Shown here piece after piece: positions 1 to 5,927 of a stretch of 22,168 bases of DNA. The first letter of the stretch is position 1. Every line of letters begins with the position of its first letter. Origin of the DNA: JAVBSC01 sp031547305 (lineage in GTDB: Bacteria; Desulfobacterota; Desulfovibrionia; Desulfovibrionales; Desulfovibrionaceae); NCBI GenBank assembly GCA_031547305.1, contig JAVBSC010000106.1, positions 1-22,168 of the forward strand. The letters run 5' to 3'. The notes below the pieces were generated by a model, which searched no databases, was not told the DNA's origin, and was given only the letters and a program-made list of their open reading frames with translations. The translations under genes and the position numbers were made by a program.

Positions 1-1197
1 CCGGGGCTGCGCGCCTGCCTGGAACTGGTCCGCCAGGCCGCTTCCAGCGACGCGCCGGTGCTGATAATCGGAGAAACCGGCACCGGCAAGGAGCTTATAG
101 CCAAGGCCGTGCACCGCAACAGCCGGCGGGCCAACAATTCCTATGTGCCGGTGGACTGCGGCGCGGTCAGCGAGGCGCTTTTGGAAAGCGAGCTGTTCGG
201 CAGCATGCGCGGCGCGTTTACCGGCGCTGTAAACACCAGGCCGGGGCTTATTCACCAGGCGGACGGCGGCACATTGTTTCTGGATGAGGTGGGGGAGTTG
301 CCGTCCCCACAGCAAAAGTCCTTCCTGCGTGTTTTGCAGGAGCGCAAGTTCCGCCCCCTGGGCGGCACGGCGGAAATCCCCAGCGACTTTCGCCTGGTGG
401 CGGCCACAAACCGCGACCTTAACGCCATGGCTGAGCAGGGGCGTTTTCGCAAGGATTTATTGTTCCGCCTGCAGGGCGTGGTCATAAACCTTCCGCCACT
501 GCGCGCCAGGTGCAACGACATTCTGGAACTGGCCGAATATGCGCTCGCCCGCGCGGGCAAGAGCAGCGGGGAAGCGCCAAAGGATTTTGCCGCGGAAACC
601 GTGCGCGCCATTATGGGGTATTCCTGGCCAGGCAATGTGCGGGAACTTTTTTACGTTGTGGAGTACTCTGTTCTGGCGGCCAAGGGTGAAGCGGTCATCC
701 TGCCGGAGCACCTGCCGCTGCAGGTGCGGGCCAGCGCGGCCCGGCACCGGGTAAGCGGCGAGAACCAGGACCGCCAGGCGGCCGGAGAGGCCTTGCCGGA
801 TGCGCCGGCTCTGCTCGGCGGCGAGGCGCCTTTTTCCTTCCCGTTGACGCCAAGGTACTTTGGGGAGGAGCGCCGCATGCAATCCCAGTTGGAGCGCCGG
901 CGCGGCGGCGGCGAACGCCGTAAGAACGGCGCGGGCCAGCCGGTCAGGCAAAGCGCCAGGCCTCCTGTCCGGCCCATGGAGCCGGGTCGCCCGTTCACGG
1001 ATGAGCGCGGGCATATTCTTAACTGGAAGGAGTTTCATAGTCAGGTGCTGGCCCAGGAAGAAAAGCGCTACCTTTTGCATCTGTTAGAGGAATGCGGCGG
1101 CAATATTCCATTAGCGGCGCAAAAAGCTGAATTATCACGGCAACGTCTGTATGTTTTGCTGCGTCAGCACAATATCGCCAGGCAATGGCGTGAGTAG
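1..1197 (+). CDS. Sigma-54-dependent transcriptional activator (enhancer-binding protein), 5'-truncated by the window edge
   Basis: This is the central AAA+ domain and C-terminus of a bacterial enhancer-binding protein, which hydrolyses ATP to open promoters bound by sigma-54 RNA polymerase. The frame is open from base 1, so the sensor domain and true start lie outside the window; the GTG at 58 is internal. Walker A (GETGTGKE) is at 70-93, the sigma-54-contacting loop GAFTGA at 211-228, and the Walker B region (GGTLFLDE) at 265-288. The C-terminal 50 residues look like a Fis-type helix-turn-helix (GGNIPLAAQKAELSRQRLYV). Between the AAA+ domain and this HTH is an unusually long, low-complexity stretch of roughly 115 residues rich in Arg, Gly, Pro and Ala. 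A sigma-54 promoter lies 140 bp downstream, so the next gene is an obvious candidate target. The signal sensed is unknown. Confidence 0.95.
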   Translation, partial: PGLRACLELVRQAASSDAPVLIIGETGTGKELIAKAVHRNSRRANNSYVPVDCGAVSEALLESELFGSMRGAFTGAVNTRPGLIHQADGGTLFLDEVGELPSPQQKSFLRVLQERKFRPLGGTAEIPSDFRLVAATNRDLNAMAEQGRFRKDLLFRLQGVVINLPPLRARCNDILELAEYALARAGKSSGEAPKDFAAETVRAIMGYSWPGNVRELFYVVEYSVLAAKGEAVILPEHLPLQVRASAARHRVSGENQDRQAAGEALPDAPALLGGEAPFSFPLTPRYFGEERRMQSQLERRRGGGERRKNGAGQPVRQSARPPVRPMEPGRPFTDERGHILNWKEFHSQVLAQEEKRYLLHLLEECGGNIPLAAQKAELSRQRLYVLLRQHNIARQWRE

Positions 1198-1220
1198 TCA
1201 GAGTAATCTGATAAAACAGA

Positions 1221-1241
1221 TTGTAAATTTTTAGTTTACAA
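1221..1241. promoter_or_regulatory. Inverted repeat, candidate upstream activator site
   Basis: TTGTAAA and TTTACAA are perfect 7-bp arms around a 7-nt spacer, about 95 bp upstream of the -24 element. This is the usual distance for an enhancer site bound by a sigma-54 activator. There is no following T-tract that would suit a terminator. The binding role is inferred from position only. Confidence 0.4.
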
Positions 1242-1301
1242 AATATTGTATTTTATTATGCGAGAATTAGACCAAAATCGATTGCCTGATAATATAACCT
1301 G

Positions 1302-1332
1302 CTGAATCATAATACTTATTTTGATTATTCAG
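1302..1332. promoter_or_regulatory. AT-rich imperfect inverted repeat next to the -24 element
   Basis: CTGAAT and ATTCAG form the outer arms, and the pairing extends imperfectly inward (about 9 of 11 positions). It ends 3 bp before the sigma-54 -24 box. It could be an operator or a bending-protein (IHF-like) site, but no specific protein can be assigned. Confidence 0.25.
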
Positions 1333-1335
1333 TTT

Positions 1336-1350
1336 TGGCACGAAAGTTGG
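1336..1350 (+). promoter_or_regulatory. Sigma-54 (-24/-12) promoter of the CII-like gene
   Basis: The sequence TGGCACG-AAAG-TTGG matches the sigma-54 consensus TGGCACG-N4-TTGC except for the last base. The GG of the -24 element (1337-1338) and the -12 dinucleotide (1349-1350) have the required spacing. Transcription would begin near 1362, giving a leader of about 47 nt before the ATG at 1409. The promoter sits just behind a sigma-54 activator gene, which supports the call. Confidence 0.75.
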
Positions 1351-1408
1351 AGAGCACAGTTCAAGATGTGCTTTTCACAACGTAACCAAAACTACTAAGG
1401 AGTATTCT

Positions 1409-1708
1409 ATGCGTTCCGAACTTACCAAAATTCTACACAACCTAGTTCTGGACAACCCCATTCCGGCCAAGGTTCTGGCCAAGGAAATAGGCAAGCCCTA
1501 TTCCACTCTGCTGCGCGAAATCAACCCTTATGACAACGGCGCTAAGCTCGGCGTGGAAACCCTGCTCCAGATCATGAAGTGCACCGGCAACGTCACCCCC
1601 CTGGAATACATGGCCGAGCAGCTTGGCTATAACCTGTCGTCCAAACGTGAAAGCGTGGACACCTATTCCCGCCCAAGCGCGGATCTTTCCAACAGGGTTG
1701 TTATGTAA
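1409..1708 (+). CDS. Phage regulatory CII-like (CP76-type) DNA-binding protein
   Basis: This is a 99-residue protein resembling the phage CII/CP76 regulatory family, small cytoplasmic transcription regulators that also occur as stand-alone chromosomal genes in Desulfovibrio-type genomes. The segment around AKVLAKEIGKPYSTLLREIN (about residues 20-39) reads as a helix-turn-helix, followed by a helix (VETLLQIMKCTGNVTPLEYM) of the kind seen in this family. The start at 1409 has a good ribosome-binding site (AAGGAG) 7 nt upstream. The gene has its own sigma-54 promoter and its own terminator, so it is a monocistron probably switched on by the adjacent activator. No prophage structural genes accompany it. 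Family membership comes from sequence recognition; the targets are unknown. Confidence 0.75.
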   Translation: MRSELTKILHNLVLDNPIPAKVLAKEIGKPYSTLLREINPYDNGAKLGVETLLQIMKCTGNVTPLEYMAEQLGYNLSSKRESVDTYSRPSADLSNRVVM

Positions 1709-1731
1709 TGATCAAGCGTAAGTTTCTGACG

Positions 1732-1761
1732 AAAAAAGCAGGGCCTCCACCCTGCTTTTTT
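1732..1761 (+). terminator. Rho-independent terminator after the CII-like gene
   Basis: AAAAAAGCAGGG and CCCTGCTTTTTT are perfect 12-bp arms around a 6-nt loop (CCTCCA), ending in a T-run. Because the arms begin with an A-run it could act in both directions. Confidence 0.9.
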
Positions 1762-1769
1762 CATTTTAA

Positions 1770-1794
1770 AATTTAGGGGACACAATACTAAATT
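1770..1794. repeat. Short inverted repeat at the edge of the RHS island
   Basis: AATTTAG and CTAAATT are 7-bp arms flanking GGGACACAATA-type sequence. The hairpin lies 13 bp from the end of the first RHS core copy. It may be the trace of a transposable-element end, but no transposase or target duplication is visible, so this is only a suggestion. Confidence 0.25.
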
Positions 1795-1806
1795 GACTAT
1801 CTCCGG

Positions 1807-1927
1807 GTAGTCCCTGTACCCGAAGTGGACAAACCCGATGTCCGGATCCTCCAGGCCGCCGGCAAAGCCTATGGGCATGAACAGGTCCGGCAGGCTGTCA
1901 AAGAGCGTCACGCCGAAGCTGTCGCGC
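1807..1927 (-). pseudogene. Orphan fragment of an RHS core 3' end (direct-repeat copy 1)
   Basis: Read on the minus strand this 121-bp block encodes the end of an RHS core (RDSFGVTLFDSLPDLF through HFGYRDY). It is identical to 3597-3717 at 117 of 121 positions with no gaps. It has no start, no upstream core and no following toxin tip: past the HFGYRDY end the minus-strand frame simply runs into the terminator and antisense of the CII-like gene. It is therefore a decayed or displaced RHS tip, or the scar of a recombination event. Confidence 0.85.
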
Positions 1928-2022
1928 AGCACATTTGTTCTGTCCAGTTGAAGACGCTGGCAAAATCAGATATATATGCGGTTTCATAAAGATATCTTGA
2001 AACAGAACAGGGTGGGCCACCT

Positions 2023-2673
2023 ATGGCAAGTATTCTCACATCAATAGTGGTAGAGTGGGATAAGCCGATAATGATCTCGCTTTTTATCTTATCCATATTC
2101 GCCATTGGCTTCTTGGAGTGGCCAAGCCGCCCGCTGCCTGGAGAGCGCAAACCGTTTTGGCGATCCTTTATGATATATGGGCTAGGCAAATGGCCTTCTC
2201 GCGTTGTCCCCAAGGAGCATGAAGATTTTTGGGGGCACATAGGGCTATACGGAATCTTCGTCATCTTCATATGCCTGCATGTGATACATATGGGTATGTT
2301 ATTGGCAGGCATCTTGATTGGGGAATCTTATGAATTAGCGCTGACGGGATGGATGGCTTTAGTTATATGCGCTTCGTATTCCACCTTGTTTTTCCTGGTC
2401 TTTCGAAAGCTAGTAGAGCTTAAGCCAAGCGCCTTGCGCCTGACGCAGCTGTTTCTTTCCGGCTACCCTGTGTTTTGCCTTATTATTCCGCTATGTTGTT
2501 TTTTTATTATATCAACCCATACTGGTGGCATACCAAGTATGAAGCAGGATATTGACGCCTGGCCATATTCACATCTTGTTGGTAGTTGTATTATTGCCAT
2601 ACCATGGATTTTATATTTCACATTATCTCCTGAAGTAAAAAAACGTTTTCATGGCTACAAACACAACAATTAA
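2023..2673 (+). CDS. Polytopic membrane protein of unknown family, between the two RHS core copies
   Basis: I do not recognise this 216-residue protein. It has about five hydrophobic segments (near residues 16-31, 73-99, 106-127, 142-163 and 184-200), so it is probably an inner-membrane protein. Residues 32-53 and 56-77 form a tandem repeat with a 24-residue period; both copies share W-P-S-R, P, E, F-W and Y-G. The start at 2023 has only a weak ribosome site (GGTGG). The gene is visibly richer in A+T than the rest of the window and lies inside the repeat-bounded RHS island, both signs of horizontal acquisition. It faces the RHS C-terminal coding region (53 bp apart, convergent). An immunity-type role against an RHS tip acting on membranes is possible by location, but RHS immunity genes normally follow the toxin on the same strand, so this is weak. 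Confidence 0.65.
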   Translation: MASILTSIVVEWDKPIMISLFILSIFAIGFLEWPSRPLPGERKPFWRSFMIYGLGKWPSRVVPKEHEDFWGHIGLYGIFVIFICLHVIHMGMLLAGILIGESYELALTGWMALVICASYSTLFFLVFRKLVELKPSALRLTQLFLSGYPVFCLIIPLCCFFIISTHTGGIPSMKQDIDAWPYSHLVGSCIIAIPWILYFTLSPEVKKRFHGYKHNN

Positions 2674-2726
2674 GTTGGAATTTTTCCTAAACAATGGTGT
2701 TGCCACCCAGTTTGCTAACTCTATAT

Positions 2727-4574
2727 TTATTTATCTTTTTTCTTTGATTCGTCATCTATAGCGTGCTGCGTACCTCCAAAGCCAATCGCCGTCTTTGTGC
2801 GTGAAATACCAGTGGCTATTTTAGGCAGATGCTTTCTAATGAATGTGGGCACAGGAATATATTGCCCCACTTTGCCGATAATTTTACCTGGCATATAAAG
2901 AGGATCCACCACTGTCCCTACAGCGCCCGCCGTGTTTCCGGCTTTACGCAGCGCGCCCGCCGCGCTTTCCACGCTCTTGGCGATTGCGCTCCCGGCGGGA
3001 AGGACTCTGGATGTCATCGCGCCCACCTTGGCGGTCCCTCGCAATAAACCCCACCCGCCAGTGAAGATTGTGCTGATATCTCCGGCTACTCCAACAGGAT
3101 CATCCGCAATGGCTTTTTTTAAATTGGCAACCGAACCATAGCGATTGAGAATATATTGCGTCATCGCATCTGAATAGGCTCGATATTCGCTCTCCTTCCC
3201 GAAAAGCTGGCAAGTGTAACCGGCAATGATGTTATAGACGCCTTCAGCTGTTTGCCCAGGACTCATAACCGCACCGTAGAGATTGCCAGCGAAATCTTTG
3301 GCTGAAGGCCAGGCATTGCCCCAACCAGCTACAAAAGCATCAGCAAAGCTGAATTCCGGCTCCTCCCCGCCTCCAGCCGTGAATTTGCCTTCCTCATCCC
3401 GTGAAACGCGCGACTCGTCAAAAGTCTCCTGCGTCCATAAGCCTGTCGGATCCGCCATGGTCACCGGATCATCCACGCAGTAATCGTAAACATCGCCGTC
3501 TCCGCGCCGATCCCCGGCGGGATCACCCCTGCCATGAAGCTCAAGCAAGCGGCATAGGCTCTACTTTGAACAACTACTGAAAAGGGGATGATTACCGTAG
3601 TCCCTGTACCCGAAGTGGACAAGCCCGGTGTCCGGATCCTCCAGGCCGCCGGCAAAGCCTATGGGCATAAAGAGGTCCGGCAGGCTGTCAAAGAGCGTCA
3701 CGCCGAAGCTGTCGCGCTGGATCTCCTTGATCAGCCGGCCGCCCGCGTCCGTGAATATTTTTGGCGTGCCCACCTGGTCCGCGCCGCAGTAAAGCTCCAG
3801 AGTCCGGCCCTCGCCGCCGAAGACGGGGCGCAGCCGCTCCTGTTGCCCTCTGGCCGTGGCGGAGGCCAGCCAGTCTATGCTTAAATCCGACCAGTCCGCA
3901 TACGGTCCGGGTCGCCACATTTTGCCTGGGCTGATGCGCACCCGCTCCAGAACGCCGGACGCGTCATACGAAAAAGCGTATTCCAACCCTTGATCCATAT
4001 CCAAATAAACGGCCAGTTGCAACGCGTTCAGCCAGACGTATTCGGCGGCCGGATGGCCGTTGCGGATGCGCCGGACCGGCCCGGGGGGGTTGGCCTTATC
4101 ATATTCATAGCGGATTTCCGCGCCGGTCGGCAGAATCACTTTGTCCAGCAGGGTGTCCTGGCCGTAAAAGAACCGGGTCGCGCCCCGGCTGTCGATGCGT
4201 TCGGCCAGGGCGCCCCCTTTGTCGTATTGGAACGAGGCGTCGCCGGCCCTGGCCAGGCGGCCGGACTCCTCGTAGCGCAGCGGGCCGGCCGCGCCGTCGC
4301 TGAAGCCGCGATACGCTCCCCGCCGCTCAATGCGTTGCCCGGCCGGGTTGTATTTGTAGCCTTCCGCGAATGCGCCGTCCCGCAAAACGTTGAACAAATG
4401 CCCTTGCTGGTCGAATTGATAGACGAATTCCGTGCCATTGCCGTCAAAACTCTCAATTTTTTTGCTCAGCCGGCCGTTTTCCGCAAAAAAGCAGTCCACG
4501 GTCAGGCGGCCGCGCCGAAGTGTGGTTTTGCCAGGCCTGGCTTTTGGGCTGGTTTCCAGATATGCTTGAGTCAT
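2727..4574 (-). pseudogene. Small RHS/YD-repeat protein gene interrupted by one in-frame amber stop
   Basis: RHS proteins are large YD-repeat shells that encapsulate a variable C-terminal toxin. Here the minus-strand frame starts at 4574 (MTQAYLETSP; GGGAG ribosome site, preferred over the ATG 15 nt upstream). It encodes 337 residues with YD-like repeats (FVYQFDQQGH, FFYGQDTLLD, YAFSYDASGV) and the conserved core end (FGYRDY), then meets a TAG at 3561-3563. The same frame stays open to 2727 and continues as a typical RHS junction (GDPAGDRRGDGDVYDYCVDD, then DPTGLW at about 3452-3435) and a tip of some 200 residues with Gly/Ala-rich hydrophobic stretches and a Lys-rich end. About 24 codons, including the stop, stand where roughly 10-12 are usual, which suggests a small insertion. 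The tip matches no toxin domain I know. Without stop suppression the toxin end would not be made. Confidence 0.75.
3597..3717 (-). repeat. RHS core 3' end (direct-repeat copy 2)
   Basis: This is the in-place copy of the 121-bp repeat whose other copy is at 1807-1927. There are four mismatches and no gaps. Both copies stop matching at the same base on the side encoding HFGYRDY, which is the point where RHS proteins switch from conserved core to variable tip. Confidence 0.9.
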
Positions 4575-5090
4575 AATGCGTTCTCCCATGCAATAGTTAA
4601 ATGTTTACGCGGCGTTGGCGCCGCAAGGGAAGCCACCGGCAAAAAGTCTTGTGCCGGGATAAAAATAGGTGTTGGATTGATGGCAAACGTACACCTGGCC
4701 TGTATTGACAGACGGGGGGCGCAATCTGCGGTATTGTCTGGATGTTACGTCAGGTGGATAGATATGTTACAAAAGAGGCGTCGCAGGACACAGAAGAAGG
4801 CGTGTGGTTTTGTTTTAAGATAATTGTCATTATATACCACAAAGGCATTATCTCGTCCAGCCAAGTGAGGATTTTCCCATGGCTACCGCATCTTAATTCC
4901 GTTGTGCAGCAGTAATACAGCGTTTTGCCACGCCTCGTTCAGCGAACTTTTTTAGCGACTGCCGTGGCGGCAAAGCAGCAGCAAAGGAAATTAGATGCTC
5001 TGGCCCTGAGGATTTTCCGCAGGATGACGAGTGCTGCGGTAGACGCTCAGGATGACAAAAACAAATCCCTTGTCCCGAAAGGAGTGGGGT
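4575..5090. other. Intergenic region upstream of the RHS gene, no convincing gene
   Basis: No coding region here is supported. A TTGACA at 4705-4710 on the plus strand lacks a good -10 partner at standard spacing. A 19-codon basic ORF (4764-4823, ATG preceded by AGGTGG) is the only small frame with a ribosome-site-like sequence. GTTC-AGC-GAAC followed by six Ts (4937-4953) could be a very weak terminator. Confidence 0.4.
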
Positions 5091-5306
5091 ATGCATGTTT
5101 ATTCGATTGCCCTGAGATTTTTCGGCATCGCCCCAAACGGCCGTGCGGCTGGCCTAATGGTAGGGGCGCTGTTACCTCCGCTACCGCGAATGTTTTGTGC
5201 GAACCGGTTAATCCTTGCCGGAGTAGCTCATGGTGCAATCACGTTATTTTTGGAGCGCCCGCCGGTATTTACATTTTGTTTTGAAGGCGTATATTTCCAT
5301 AAATGA
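5091..5306 (+). CDS. Possible small hypothetical protein (71 residues)
   Basis: An ATG at 5091 with a good ribosome-binding site (AAAGGAG at 5078-5084) opens a 71-codon frame ending 21 nt before the HesB-like gene. The product would have a hydrophobic middle (AAGLMVGALLPPLP and LILAGVAHGAITLF), so it might be a small membrane protein. It resembles no family I know. The spacing would allow co-transcription with the selenoprotein gene. The short length and unremarkable composition mean it could equally be non-coding. Confidence 0.3.
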   Translation: MHVYSIALRFFGIAPNGRAAGLMVGALLPPLPRMFCANRLILAGVAHGAITLFLERPPVFTFCFEGVYFHK

Positions 5307-5327
5307 AGTTGATACCGGGAGGTTGTC

Positions 5328-5657
5328 ATGTTTGAGGTAACGGAAAGCGCGGGCAAGGAATTAGCCGCCTACTTTGAAGATAAAGAAAAATCGCCTATTC
5401 GGGTTTATCTGGCCCCCGGCGGCTGAAGCGGTCCCCGTTTGGCCCTGGCTCTGGATGAGCCTACTGATCAGGATAAAACGTTTGAAGCGCACGGCTTTAC
5501 TTTTTGCATAAACGAATCCCTGCTGACCCAGGTGCAGTCCATAAAGATTGACATGACCTACATGGGTTTTGTGGTTGAGCCAGGCGTGCCCCTGTCCGGC
5601 GGCGGTTCCGGGTGCGGCAGTTGCGGCTCCGGCGGCGGGTGTTCCTCCGCCCACTAG
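5328..5657 (+). CDS. HesB/IscA-like selenoprotein (TGA at 5424-5426 read as selenocysteine)
   Basis: The 109-residue product belongs to the HesB/IscA fold family, small proteins linked to iron-sulfur cluster assembly. The start at 5328 has a strong ribosome site (GGGAGG, 5317-5322). The frame runs through an in-frame TGA at codon 33 and is uninterrupted on both sides: RVYLAPGG before it and SGPRLALALDEP after it. In the relatives I recall, this position is Cys (GGCSGPRLALALDEP-type), so Sec replaces the conserved first metal- or sulfur-handling Cys. HesB-like selenoproteins are known from bacterial selenoproteome surveys. The C-terminus is Gly/Cys-rich (GCGSCGSGGGCSS), corresponding to the C-terminal Cys region of IscA. 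A candidate SECIS hairpin follows the TGA. The TTG at 5439 is not a separate start. Translation requires SelA/B/C/D elsewhere in the genome. Confidence 0.88.
5424..5461 (+). promoter_or_regulatory. Candidate bacterial SECIS element
   Basis: Downstream of the TGA, GGCTC (5447-5451) and GAGCC (5457-5461) form a 5-bp stem with the loop TGGAT, which has G in the first two to three positions. Twenty-five nucleotides separate the TGA from the loop, within the range usual for bacterial SECIS hairpins, which bind SelB. The stem is short, and folding has not been computed. Confidence 0.55.
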
Positions 5658-5681
5658 TCAGGGAGTTTGTCCAAAACTCGA

Positions 5682-5720
5682 AAGCCTCGGAACTCTCGGA
5701 GTTTCGGGGCTTGTTTTTTT
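5682..5720 (+). terminator. Rho-independent terminator after the HesB-like gene
   Basis: AAGCCTCGGAACTC pairs with GAGTTTCGGGGCTT across a TCG loop (12 of 14 canonical pairs, the others G-T type), followed by GTTTTTTT. It separates the selenoprotein gene from the arylsulfotransferase gene. Confidence 0.85.
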
Positions 5721-5927
5721 CAACCATCTGAAAATATTGAAAAATACTTTTTGACGCATAAAAAATTTATTTTAAGAGGAAAATGTAGGAAAAGTTACAG
5801 CCAAAAAGATCTCCTTGTGCAATAATGCACTTTCTGAAGGGTTCTCCCGTCCGCCCGAGTTTTTTTGTGTGTATGCGCAATAATTTGTTTTTTCTATCTT
5901 AAAACTTCATGGAAAGGAGTGTGCTTT

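Noticed and set aside
1663..1932. Minus-strand 89-codon frame as a real gene
   Set aside because: Its first 40 residues are the orphan RHS core fragment; the rest reads through the terminator and the antisense of the CII-like gene.
3990..4823. Plus-strand frame of 277 codons opposite the RHS gene
   Set aside because: The minus strand has clear YD repeats and RHS core motifs here; the plus frame has no family features.
5217..5230. tRNA-like start GCCGGAGTAGCTCA
   Set aside because: No D-arm partner, anticodon arm, T-arm or matching acceptor 3' strand follows, so it is not a tRNA gene; a remnant or chance cannot be told apart.
5439..5657. Separate 72-residue ORF starting with TTG
   Set aside because: It has no ribosome site and is the C-terminal part of the HesB-like protein, joined to the upstream part across the in-frame TGA.
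5865..5927. N-terminal extension of the arylsulfotransferase that might be read as a signal peptide
   Set aside because: The strong ribosome site at 5911-5919 lies inside this stretch and points to ATG 5928; the extension has no ribosome site and no normal signal-peptide layout.
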